Source: Bacteroidota bacterium (lineage in GTDB: Bacteria; Bacteroidota; Ignavibacteria; UBA10030). Taken from it: a stretch of 15,100 nt of DNA. The notes beneath the pieces were generated by a model, which saw only the letters and a program-made list of their open reading frames with translations, did not search any database and was not told the DNA's origin. Positions 7,063-14,066 of the stretch are shown here, piece after piece. The position numbers and the translations under genes are program-made. Location of the stretch: positions 1 to 15,100 of the forward strand of contig DOWV01000078.1 in NCBI GenBank assembly GCA_003519375.1. The letters are read 5' to 3'. Numbering within the stretch: position 1 is the first letter of the stretch; every line of letters begins with the position of its first letter.

Positions 7063-7440
7063 TTAGAAAAGGCTGACGGCCCAGGGCTGTGGCACCCCAA
7101 GCAGCATGAGCGCTGCGCCGAGAAGCGCAAGGTTCTTTGTGAAATTAACCGTCTCCCCCATCCTTGCCATTGGATCCTTCACCTTCCAGAAGGCATGCAT
7201 CATGAACGTGACCGGTACGAGAAACAAAACGAGTGCAATTGTTCCAACCGTCGGATACACGCCCAGCAGGATGCTGAGTCCGCCGATCAGGAGCAAGAGC
7301 CCGCTGAATACAACTGCAGCTTTAGGACTGGGAATACCTTTCGATTGTGAATAGCCGGCCATCATCGTGAGATTCGAAAAGTGTTTGAAGCCGCTGTTGA
7401 TAAAGAAACCGCCGAGTAGCAGGCGGCCGATAAGAATCAA
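7063..7440 (-). CDS. DoxX-family inner-membrane protein (MhqP/CatD-like)
   Basis: This 125-residue protein has four predicted membrane helices, near 2-17, 42-60, 64-84 and 101-119, and the DoxX pattern GRLLLGGFFINSGFKHF at the N-terminus, with the GIPSPK turn before helix two. DoxX relatives MhqP and CatD lie beside ring-cleaving dioxygenases in B. subtilis, and DoxX proteins are linked to thiol and quinone stress, though their chemistry is not settled. The start is a problem: TTG 7440 is the first standard start but the strong Shine-Dalgarno (GGGAGG, minus strand 7463-7458) is 17 bases away. An ATC codon at 7452-7450 is 5 bases from it and would add four residues. The gene follows the nitroreductase by 33 bases. 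Confidence 0.87.
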   Translation of the reverse strand: MILIGRLLLGGFFINSGFKHFSNLTMMAGYSQSKGIPSPKAAVVFSGLLLLIGGLSILLGVYPTVGTIALVLFLVPVTFMMHAFWKVKDPMARMGETVNFTKNLALLGAALMLLGVPQPWAVSLF

Positions 7441-7457
7441 GGTGGATTCGATTGAAA

Positions 7458-7463
7458 CCTCCC
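7458..7463 (-). promoter_or_regulatory. Shine-Dalgarno site that does not fit the standard DoxX start
   Basis: The minus strand reads GGGAGG here, a strong ribosome site in the 33-base gap before the DoxX gene. The first standard start codon (TTG 7440) is 17 bases downstream, too far for normal use. An in-frame ATC (7452-7450) is 5 bases downstream. Either a rare start codon is used or the TTG is reached by another route. Confidence 0.5.
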
Positions 7464-7473
7464 TCTTGTTGCG

Positions 7474-8154
7474 TCAGTTGGTTGATAGTGGATTTTCGAG
7501 CAGCGGTGAACGTGTGTCGATATGCCGTGACGGTCTTCCCCACTCCTCTGTGAACACGAGCCTCTCGAGTGGCTGTCGCGAGCGAGGGGTTTCTTCTCGT
7601 TTCTTTAGATCCTCCGGCAGGATTTCAGGCCGATCAGGATAGCCAAGAGCAATAGCGATCACTGGTTCATATTCTTTCGGAATGGAGAGGAGCTCGACAG
7701 CGCTTGCTGCATCGAAGCCTCCCATTTGGTGAACAGCAAGGCCAAGGGCTTCGGCCTCGACCGTGAGGTTGGCAACTGATTGACCGAGGTCATACCATGA
7801 GTGCCGGTACGGCCGTCCATTCTTGGAATAAGATGATTGTGCGACGCCGAGAATCAGAACGGGTGCTCGCATGGCCCATCGCTGGTTTGTTTCGACCAGG
7901 AGAGCGAGCAGCGTTTCGTACACTTGTGTGTCCTCTTTGGTGGCGACGAAAAACCGCCACGGCTGTTCGTTTGCCGATGAAGGTGACCATCGTGCTGCCT
8001 CAAAGACGCTCAGCAGTTTAGAAGGCTCCACCGGGCGAGCGGAAAACGAGCGCGGACTCCAGCGCCGGCTCAAAAGATCAGTGAGGGCTGCCCGGACGCC
8101 AAGGCGCCCCGGGAAAAAAACATCCTGGCGTTCCAAATCGTGTCTTGTGCTCAT
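7474..8154 (-). CDS. Nitroreductase-family FMN oxidoreductase
   Basis: This 226-residue protein has the nitroreductase fold pattern: SRRWSPRSFSARPV (29-42, FMN-phosphate arginines), then ARWSPSSANEQPWRFFVA (the FMN-binding 'aPSs.N.QPw' motif), and late YDLGQSVANLTVEAEALGL with HQMGGFD and IALGYP. Members reduce quinones, nitroaromatics or enones with NAD(P)H by two-electron transfer, which avoids semiquinone radicals. It fills the operon position that MhqN has in B. subtilis, though it looks like a different nitroreductase subfamily. ATG 8154 overlaps the MarR stop by four bases (ATGA), so the two are translationally coupled. The C-terminal 35 residues are polar and do not match the core fold. 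A role in reducing quinones is likely from context; the substrate is unproven. Confidence 0.88.
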   Translation of the reverse strand: MSTRHDLERQDVFFPGRLGVRAALTDLLSRRWSPRSFSARPVEPSKLLSVFEAARWSPSSANEQPWRFFVATKEDTQVYETLLALLVETNQRWAMRAPVLILGVAQSSYSKNGRPYRHSWYDLGQSVANLTVEAEALGLAVHQMGGFDAASAVELLSIPKEYEPVIAIALGYPDRPEILPEDLKKREETPRSRQPLERLVFTEEWGRPSRHIDTRSPLLENPLSTN

Positions 8155-8609
8155 TGAACCTCCTTCAGCGCCAATCCAAGCTTTTTCAACAAATCAGAAA
8201 GTTGTTGTTGCTCCTCCACGGTGAGGACGGAGGCAAGTTCGGTGATGCGTGTTGCATGCTGACGAAAGATCCTTTCGAACAGCTCGGTCCCTTTCGTTGT
8301 GAGACCGACCGTGACGACTCTTCTGTCTTCCACACTTCGCACGCGCTCAACGACCCCGTCGCGTTCCAGGTTGTCGAGGATGACGGTCATGCAGCCGCCG
8401 GTGACGAGCATTTTCTTTCCCAAGTCTCCAGTCGTCATAGGTCCAAGATGCCCGAGGGCTTCAACGACGGAAAACTGAGGCTGCGTAAGACCGTACCGCT
8501 CTATGTCCCTGGCTGAAAGCCTCGTGAAGAGGGAGGAGGCGCGGGCCAGTTTCACCCAAAGCGAAAGCGCCAGGTCGGCTTCCTTACCGTATTGAACCGT
8601 GGTTTTCAT
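8151..8609 (-). CDS. MarR-family transcription regulator (MhqR-like)
   Basis: This 152-residue winged-helix protein follows the MarR order: dimerisation helix (DLALSLWVKLARASSLF), recognition region (PMTTGDLGKKMLVTGGCMTVILDNLERDG), wing SVEDRRVVTVGLT with the conserved Asp-Arg-Arg, then TKGTELFERIFRQH and C-terminal coiled helices. The pattern, including ILDNLE..G.VER....DRR, resembles B. subtilis MhqR. Start 8609 is chosen over GTG 8636 because AAAGGAG (8619-8625 on the complement) sits 9 bases ahead and the GTG has no ribosome site. It has no clear reactive cysteine near the N-terminus of the kind used by YodB or OhrR; its one Cys (in VTGGCMT) is in the DNA-binding part. As first gene of the operon it most likely represses its own unit and is released by electrophiles or quinones. 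Confidence 0.92.
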   Translation of the reverse strand: MKTTVQYGKEADLALSLWVKLARASSLFTRLSARDIERYGLTQPQFSVVEALGHLGPMTTGDLGKKMLVTGGCMTVILDNLERDGVVERVRSVEDRRVVTVGLTTKGTELFERIFRQHATRITELASVLTVEEQQQLSDLLKKLGLALKEVQ

Positions 8610-8618
8610 TTGGCCGAA

Positions 8619-8625
8619 CTCCTTT
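8619..8625 (-). promoter_or_regulatory. Shine-Dalgarno site fixing the MarR start
   Basis: AAAGGAG on the minus strand, 9 bases before ATG 8609. It lies inside the longer reading that would begin at GTG 8636, and that GTG has no ribosome site of its own, so 8609 is the real start. Confidence 0.75.
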
Positions 8626-8653
8626 GCATCTGCCACCCAAAAAGGGGGAGGCG

Positions 8654-8690
8654 AGATATTTCAAGTTTAAACTATTTAAAGTAGATATAA
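8654..8690 (-). promoter_or_regulatory. Candidate MarR operator: AT-rich tandem repeats with a perfect palindrome
   Basis: About 45-80 bases before the MarR start lies an AT-rich block in a GC-richer surround. On the plus strand it holds the 10-bp palindrome AGTTTAAACT (8664-8673), two abutting 9-base repeats TTTAAACTA (8666-8674) and TTTAAAGTA (8675-8683), a degenerate third unit TTTCAAG (8659-8665), and AGATAT on both flanks (8654-8659, 8683-8688). MarR dimers bind short palindromes overlapping their own promoters, and this is where such a site should be. No convincing -35/-10 pair was found, so the promoter itself is not assigned. Confidence 0.5.
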
Positions 8691-8708
8691 GTTCCCCTGA
8701 TACTGACA

Positions 8709-8733
8709 TCATCAGAATCTGCCATTCTGATGA
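8709..8733. promoter_or_regulatory. Perfect 10-bp inverted repeat with 5-base spacer
   Basis: TCATCAGAAT (8709-8718), CTGCC, ATTCTGATGA (8724-8733) form a perfect dyad about 100 bases before the MarR start and 73 bases past the cho stop. There is no U-run after it on either strand, so it is not an ordinary terminator. A second operator, or an RNA hairpin at the end of the cho message, is possible. Confidence 0.45.
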
Positions 8734-8805
8734 AAATTCAGCCGTTTTGGAATCTATGGGCAGGTTGAATCGGTTGGTTCCAGGCCCGAACGAAAGATAT
8801 TCGGT

Positions 8806-9705
8806 TTATCTGGTTCGCCTGCCGGAGGCAAACTCACCGAGCCCGCTCTCAAGGAGGTCAACGAACTTCCGGCGGTCGAGAGGAATGATGGACGATTCGT
8901 TCTGAGGATCAGACAGGTAGCTGAAGAGTATCTTATAGCTGTCGTAGTCAAATCGATGCTGTTGAGCCGAAGCCTGTGCCTGGCCTTCGGAAGTTCTGTA
9001 GCTCGCCACGAGGCACCAGTTATCGATCACGAAGAGCTCATGAAGTTTCTCCCCCTCACGCCGCTCCTCGATAACAATCCCGCTCTCATAAGGCCATGCC
9101 TTGATCCGTCGCGCTTCGAATGCTCTATCCAAACGCGCGTTGTAACCGTCGGGAGCCTCATCTCCCATGCAGGCACCATCGCATTGTCCCAGATGATACG
9201 AGAAGCAATAGCTTCGAGCCTGCTCGAGCCGTAGCAGCTTCGGACAGAGCCGGTGCTCTTTGGCGATCATGGCAAGATATTCCCGCGCCTGCGTCTTGTG
9301 TTTGAACACACCAAGGATGGGATCTTCGGCATGGACATCAAGATAGTCGACTGCCTCGAGATTCACGACGGCATATCCGTCGGGATTCAACGCGCGGCGG
9401 GCGACGATAATCCGGCGACGCTGCCGTGAAGCGACATTGAACATCGGGCGCAGCTCTTTGATCAATCGTGATTCCAGCAGCAGTGCGCCCAGTTCTCCGG
9501 CGGTTCGGCGTATCTCCACGCGCCGGACTTTTCGCATCAGCCAGCGTTCTTCGGGAGCGCTGAAGTGCGAACGGACGCGAGACCGAATCGCTTTGCTCTT
9601 TCCGACATAGAGCAGCTCGTCCAGCGGGCCATAGAACAAGTAAACGCCCGGCGCGTCAGGGAGTCCCGCCAGCAATTCAGCCGGTTGCGGCCGCCGGCTC
9701 GCCAT
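8806..9705 (-). CDS. cho: Cho: UvrC-like excinuclease, alternative NER endonuclease
   Basis: This 299-residue protein matches E. coli Cho (295 residues) over its whole length. It has a GIY-YIG nuclease domain: GVYLF (20-24), LLYVGKSKAIRSRVRSHF (31-48) with the catalytic Arg in that helix, and LLLESRLIKELRP (75-87) with the metal-binding Glu78. Then comes a four-cysteine region (Cys154, 167, 175, 179), as in UvrC and Cho, where related cysteines hold an iron-sulfur cluster. The C-terminal part, including DYDSYKIL, is Cho-like; the second nuclease half and HhH domain of UvrC are absent. Cho cuts 3' of bulky lesions loaded by UvrA/UvrB. ATG 9705 shares its A with the mfd stop (TGATG) and AGGAG lies 7 bases ahead, so it is coupled to mfd. 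No SOS box was recognised. Confidence 0.95.
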   Translation of the reverse strand: MASRRPQPAELLAGLPDAPGVYLFYGPLDELLYVGKSKAIRSRVRSHFSAPEERWLMRKVRRVEIRRTAGELGALLLESRLIKELRPMFNVASRQRRRIIVARRALNPDGYAVVNLEAVDYLDVHAEDPILGVFKHKTQAREYLAMIAKEHRLCPKLLRLEQARSYCFSYHLGQCDGACMGDEAPDGYNARLDRAFEARRIKAWPYESGIVIEERREGEKLHELFVIDNWCLVASYRTSEGQAQASAQQHRFDYDSYKILFSYLSDPQNESSIIPLDRRKFVDLLESGLGEFASGRRTR

Positions 9706-12700
9706 CAGAGCTCTCCTTTCGCCGGCTGCATACCGGAAGTCATGGAGTCGAGTCTGTTCAGGAGCTCCCGCGCGGTGGAAACGATGGATGCCGGATCGGT
9801 GCCTGAAGGAAGCGTGGTGAGAAGTTTGAGTTGTTTCCCGTCTTGTTTCAGATGAGCGCGGTATTGTTTCAGCATCTGCAGCGAACCCATCATGATCTGG
9901 AAAGGGGCTTCATGGCCGTCGGTCGATTCATAAAAGTGTTTCACTTCGGCGGGAGGGAAGAACAGAGTGAATAAACGTCCGGAGAGCTCGATCTTGATAA
10001 ATCCGATTCTGGCGGCGATGGTCTTGAGCTCGACCAGACCGAACAATTGTTCCACTTCTTCCGGGTAGCCGCCGAAGCGGTCCCGCAGCTCGTCCTTCAT
10101 GGTCCGGATCTCGTCGATCGAATTCACCGTGTAAAGCCGGCGATAGAAATCGAGCCGCTCGGAATCCGACTCAACATAGATGTCCGGAATGTACGCCTCG
10201 ATATCCGCGTCGATCGTCGTCTCCGTCGCCCCGGCCCGGGGCCGCAAGGGCTGTCCCTCGAAGAGCTTGTTGAATTCCTGCTCTTTCAGTTCGGCAACGG
10301 CTTCCTCCACGGTGCGCTGATACATCTCGATGCCCATCTCCAGGATGAATCCTGATTGTTCGGCCCCGAGGAGATTACCCGCGCCGCGGATTTCGAGGTC
10401 GCGCATTGCAAGATTGAAACCGGAACCCAATTCTGTGAACTCCTGGATAGCCTGAAGGCGACGCAGGGTGGCGCGGGGAAGACTTGAGATCGGTGGAGTC
10501 AGCAAATACGCATACGCCTGCTCATTTGATCTGCCCACTCTGCCGCGCAGCTGATAGAGCTCCGCAAGGCCGAAACGGTCTGCACGATTGATAACAATCG
10601 TGTTGACACTGGGAATATCGATCCCCGACTCGATGATCTTGGTGCAAATCAGGACGTCGTACTTCTTCTCGAGGAAGTCGAGCATTGCTTTTTCGAGCTC
10701 GTGGCCCTTCATCTGGCCGTGTGCGACGTGGAATCGCGCTTCCGGTATCTTTGTATGGAGAAGACTCTGCACTTCTTCGATATCGTGGACACGGTCATGG
10801 ATGAAATAGACTTGTCCGCCGCGACGAAGCTCTTTGAGGATCGCCTCACGTATGAGCTGGATGTCAAACTGTGCAATTTCCGTCAAAATCGGCAATCTGT
10901 TGCGTGGCGGCGTATTGATAAGCGACAGATCGCGGGCGCCCATCAGTGAAAACTGCAGCGTGCGCGGAATGGGGGTTGCCGTCAATGTCATGGTATCGAC
11001 CGTGGCCCGGAGCTCGCGCAATTTCTCTTTCGCCGTGACACCGAATCGATGTTCTTCGTCAATCACCAGCAGACCGAGGTCTTTGAACTTCACATCCTTC
11101 GAAAGGAGCCGGTGGGTGCCGATCAACACGTCCACCGTCCCTGCCTGGATGCCTTCCAGAATACCTTCCTGTTCTTTCTTTGACTTGAATCGTGAAATCG
11201 ATTCCACGCGCACGGAGTACCGGCCCACCCTGTCGAGAAATGTGTTGTAATGCTGCTGGGCGAGGATGGTAGTCGGCACGAGCACGGCAACCTGCTTTCC
11301 GCCCATCACAGCCTTGAACGCTGCGCGCACAGCGACCTCTGTCTTGCCGAACCCGACGTCGCCGCAGATAAGGCGGTCCATCGGGGAGGGTCGCTCCATG
11401 TCCTGCTTGACATCGCTCGTTGCCTTTGCCTGATCCGGTGTATCTTCATAGAGAAAGGAAGCTTCAAGCTCCTTCTGCCAATGAGTGTCGGGCGCGTACG
11501 CGAAGCCCTGTTCGTGTCTCCGGCGCGCATAGAGTGCAATGAGCTCACGTGCGATGTCCTTGATCCGTTTTCGGGCCCGCGCTTTCAGCCTCTCCCAGTC
11601 GGGTGCACCGAGCTTGGAGAGCTTTGGCAGGTGTCCTTCCTGCGAGGCGTACTTCTGAACACGGTTGACGAAATTCAGATTCACATAGAGCGCATCGTTC
11701 CCGTCGTACAGCACTTTCATCACTTCCTGCTCGCCGCCGCGGACCTTCAGCTTCTGCAAACCGGCGAACTTCCCGATGCCGTAGTCGATGTGTACCACGT
11801 AGTCACCGCGCCGGAGCTGCAAAGCTTCCTTCTGACTGAATCCCTTGAACCTTCGCCGTTTTGCCACGCCTCGCCGTTTCAACCGCCCGAAGATTTGGTG
11901 CTCTGTGAGCAGGGCAAGGCTCGCAGCGGGGTAGACGAAGCCGAGGTGCAGCGCCTCTGTCATCAGCAGGTACTCTGGAAGTGAAGAACCGGCCGCTGCC
12001 GGCGCACCGGTGTCTGATTCATCCGATGCCGAGGGGGAGGTGACCTCCTCTTCCAGTAATTCCCGCAGCCGGTCCGCTTCGTCGCGGGTGTCGCAAACGA
12101 GCACGATATCATGATCCTGGGAATTCAATTCCCTGAGCTGACGGAGAAGCACCTTGATGCTCCCCTGAGCCGGCGGTTGAGAGAAACTTGAGAAATTGAC
12201 CGCGGCGGGACGATCCGCTTCACTCAAGAGAGAGTGAACAACCGTGCGAAATCGTTTCAACTGCCCGTCAACGAAATCCCAAGTTGCGAGATTTTCGACG
12301 CCTTCGTGGAAGAGTTCTTCGATTTCTTTCTGAATGGCTGCCGGTTCGTCAACCAGGATGACGGCATTGGACGCAAGGTAGGTGAAGAGCGATGCCGTGG
12401 TTCCAGAGGGCTCATCCGGCGAGAGGAGGCGGGCGACGATGTTCGCAGTCTGCAGCTCCCTGATCGATCGCTGGGAGAGTGCATCAAACTCCCGGATCGA
12501 TTCGATGGAATCCCCCCAAAACTCGATTCTGACGGGATTGTCGCCGATAAAAGGAAACACATCAAGGATGCCGCCGCGTACGGAAAAATCTCCGTATTCC
12601 TCAACAAAGTCCTTTCGCTCGAACCCGAGCGTGGTGAGCTTGTCGATGAGACCGCTGAAAGAGTATTCTTGTCCGGCGGTTACTTCAAGAGTGCGGGTTT

Positions 12701-13109
12701 TGAAGTCGGATAGGGAAGGAACATGGTGTGCAACGGCTTCGGCACTTGCGACAAGGACCACGGCCTCGTGACCAGCCAGGGCCTTCAGCGCTTCAATCTG
12801 TGCAATGGGTGCTGTCATGTCGAGCAGCGCACCCTTGTGGCCCGAACCGTGAGAGTAGAGCCGTACGTTGCTCTCACCAAGCAGGAGAGCGCAATCATCT
12901 CTAAGCTGTTCTGCGCGGTCGGTATCCGGCACGAGGAGGAGCACTTGCGAGCTGCTCGCTTCGAATGCAGCGGCTGCGGCAAAGGCCATGAGCGACCCAT
13001 GGATACCGCGTACCGTCAATGTCTCCCCCGCATCAATGGAGCGCACCTTTTCGGTCAACGCACGAAAAGGCTCCGTACCTTCAATTCTCTTTTTAATCGT
13101 TTCGATCAT
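9705..13109 (-). CDS. mfd: Transcription-repair coupling factor Mfd
   Basis: This 1134-residue protein is full length for Mfd. It removes RNA polymerase stalled at lesions and brings UvrA to the site. The N-terminal UvrB-like module (FVEEYGDFSVRGGILDVFP near 168-186) is followed by a linker, the RNA polymerase-interacting domain (DYVVHIDYGIGKFAG, about 436-450, onward to 490), and the RecG-like motor: Walker A GDVGFGKT (583-590), DEEH (684-687), TATPIPRT (710-717) and the arginine-finger region QLRGRVGR (853-860), then the C-terminal autoinhibitory D7 domain (TRCF). A Ser/Ala/Pro-rich insert at about 356-377 looks like a flexible linker. ATG 13109 has no clear Shine-Dalgarno site. It ends inside the cho start (TGATG), forming a repair operon. 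All helicase motifs are intact. Confidence 0.97.
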   Translation of the reverse strand: MIETIKKRIEGTEPFRALTEKVRSIDAGETLTVRGIHGSLMAFAAAAAFEASSSQVLLLVPDTDRAEQLRDDCALLLGESNVRLYSHGSGHKGALLDMTAPIAQIEALKALAGHEAVVLVASAEAVAHHVPSLSDFKTRTLEVTAGQEYSFSGLIDKLTTLGFERKDFVEEYGDFSVRGGILDVFPFIGDNPVRIEFWGDSIESIREFDALSQRSIRELQTANIVARLLSPDEPSGTTASLFTYLASNAVILVDEPAAIQKEIEELFHEGVENLATWDFVDGQLKRFRTVVHSLLSEADRPAAVNFSSFSQPPAQGSIKVLLRQLRELNSQDHDIVLVCDTRDEADRLRELLEEEVTSPSASDESDTGAPAAAGSSLPEYLLMTEALHLGFVYPAASLALLTEHQIFGRLKRRGVAKRRRFKGFSQKEALQLRRGDYVVHIDYGIGKFAGLQKLKVRGGEQEVMKVLYDGNDALYVNLNFVNRVQKYASQEGHLPKLSKLGAPDWERLKARARKRIKDIARELIALYARRRHEQGFAYAPDTHWQKELEASFLYEDTPDQAKATSDVKQDMERPSPMDRLICGDVGFGKTEVAVRAAFKAVMGGKQVAVLVPTTILAQQHYNTFLDRVGRYSVRVESISRFKSKKEQEGILEGIQAGTVDVLIGTHRLLSKDVKFKDLGLLVIDEEHRFGVTAKEKLRELRATVDTMTLTATPIPRTLQFSLMGARDLSLINTPPRNRLPILTEIAQFDIQLIREAILKELRRGGQVYFIHDRVHDIEEVQSLLHTKIPEARFHVAHGQMKGHELEKAMLDFLEKKYDVLICTKIIESGIDIPSVNTIVINRADRFGLAELYQLRGRVGRSNEQAYAYLLTPPISSLPRATLRRLQAIQEFTELGSGFNLAMRDLEIRGAGNLLGAEQSGFILEMGIEMYQRTVEEAVAELKEQEFNKLFEGQPLRPRAGATETTIDADIEAYIPDIYVESDSERLDFYRRLYTVNSIDEIRTMKDELRDRFGGYPEEVEQLFGLVELKTIAARIGFIKIELSGRLFTLFFPPAEVKHFYESTDGHEAPFQIMMGSLQMLKQYRAHLKQDGKQLKLLTTLPSGTDPASIVSTARELLNRLDSMTSGMQPAKGEL

Positions 13110-13261
13110 CGAGCATTAATCGGTTCAGGCAATTCGAAATCGACCCCGCCACAAAGCGGCGGAGCGCGAAAAACGCGCAATCGGCGATCGAAAACTTGTG
13201 GTGATCGACAGGCGAGTCGAATCATCGTCAATAGTCCAACGTCCTTCCTGGACAAAAACAC

Positions 13262-13304
13262 CTCACCCCGGCCATCACGGATGTACCGGACAGTCAGGGG
13301 TGAG
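13262..13304. promoter_or_regulatory. Inverted repeat in the mfd / deiodinase divergent gap
   Basis: CTCACCCC (13262-13269) and GGGGTGAG (13297-13304) are perfect 8-bp arms 27 bases apart, in the 296-base gap between the divergently read mfd and deiodinase genes. The gap also holds a short GCGCG-AAAAA-CGCGC hairpin at 13164-13178. Neither has a U-run. They may be protein sites for the divergent promoters or chance. The rest of the gap shows nothing recognised except the promoter listed at 13352. Confidence 0.35.
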
Positions 13305-13351
13305 AAACATAATCAAAAGTCGTTGCAGGTGCAATGATTCCGGCGCTTGGC

Positions 13352-13380
13352 TTGCAAGAACCGCCTCTTTGGTTTATTTT
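13352..13380 (+). promoter_or_regulatory. Candidate sigma-70 promoter for the deiodinase-nitrilase pair
   Basis: TTGCAA (13352-13357) and TATTTT (13375-13380) are separated by 17 bases; RNA would start near 13387, about 10 bases before the GGAGG ribosome site and 19 before ATG 13406. Matches are 4 of 6 (TTGACA) and 4 of 6 (TATAAT), so this is only plausible. It also argues against the longer reading from ATG 13334. Confidence 0.4.
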
Positions 13381-13405
13381 CTTTCTGATACCGACCGGAG
13401 GTCGC

Positions 13406-14062
13406 ATGCCTGATTTCATTCCGTACGAGCACGTTTCCATGACCGATGAAGAGCAGATGCACCGGGCTGAGAGTTTCTATCAGCTTTGCCGTCGTCGGCG
13501 ATCCATTCGTGAGTTCTCGAACAAGCCGGTTCCCAGGAGTATACTGGAGACAATTATTCGGACCGCCTGCACGGCGCCTTCGGGTGCAAACAAACAGCCA
13601 TGGCGTTTTGTGGTCGTGACCGATCCTGAACTGAAGCGCAAGATCCGTCTCGCAGCCGAGGCGGAAGAGAAACAAAGCTATGAACACCGGATGCCGCAGG
13701 AATGGCTCGATGATCTTGCGGTTCTCGGCACCGATTGGCACAAGGAATTTCTGGATGTCGCGCCGGCGCTCATCGTCATGTTCTCCATCCCGTTCACCAC
13801 GGAAGGGGAGCGAACCCGGAAAAACTACTACGTGAAAGAATCCGTCGGGATCGCTGCGGGATTTCTCCTCGCCGCCATTCACAATGCCGGCCTGGCGGCG
13901 CTGACCCACACGCCAAGCCCCATGGACTTCTTGCAGAGAATCCTCGATCGGCCGGAGAACGAGAGGGCTTTTCTTCTCATCCCCGTTGGTTATGCTCAAG
14001 AGGGAACACGCGTTCCAGACATTCACCGAAAGCAATTGGACGAAATAGTCCTCTGGAGGTAG
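13406..14062 (+). CDS. Iodotyrosine-deiodinase-type FMN dehalogenase (nitroreductase superfamily)
   Basis: This 218-residue protein aligns well by eye with human iodotyrosine deiodinase. Shared stretches include RRSIREFSN, IRTACTAPSGANKQPW, VVVTDPELKRKIR, WHKEFLDVAP, ESVGIAAGFLLAAI and LIPVGYA. The three residues that bind the halotyrosine zwitterion and close the lid in the animal enzyme (Glu157, Tyr161, Lys182) have exact equivalents at Glu88, Tyr92 and Lys113, with identical spacing of 4 and 21. The enzyme reductively removes iodine or bromine from halotyrosines using FMNH2. FMN contacts are expected at Arg31-Arg32-Ser33 and Pro58-Ser59-Gly60. ATG 13406, with GGAGG four bases ahead, is preferred over ATG 13334, whose extra 24 residues are unconserved. 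Bacterial homologues with this activity are known (Haliscomenobacter, Thermotoga). A general nitroreductase is less likely. Confidence 0.88.
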   Translation: MPDFIPYEHVSMTDEEQMHRAESFYQLCRRRRSIREFSNKPVPRSILETIIRTACTAPSGANKQPWRFVVVTDPELKRKIRLAAEAEEKQSYEHRMPQEWLDDLAVLGTDWHKEFLDVAPALIVMFSIPFTTEGERTRKNYYVKESVGIAAGFLLAAIHNAGLAALTHTPSPMDFLQRILDRPENERAFLLIPVGYAQEGTRVPDIHRKQLDEIVLWR

Positions 14063-14066
14063 CAAG

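Noticed and set aside
8778..8813. Nested hairpin (CCAG...CTGG with inner CCGAA/TTCGG) over the cho stop, considered as the mfd-cho terminator
   Set aside because: Short interrupted stem, overlaps coding sequence, and no U-run follows on the minus strand.
11250..11984. 244-codon plus-strand frame opposite mfd
   Set aside because: Antisense shadow of the Mfd polymerase-interacting region and motor; no recognisable motifs.
13110..13405. SOS (LexA) box upstream of mfd-cho
   Set aside because: Neither CTG-N10-CAG of the E. coli type nor GAAC-N4-GTTC of the Bacillus type was found by eye; the host's LexA motif is unknown.
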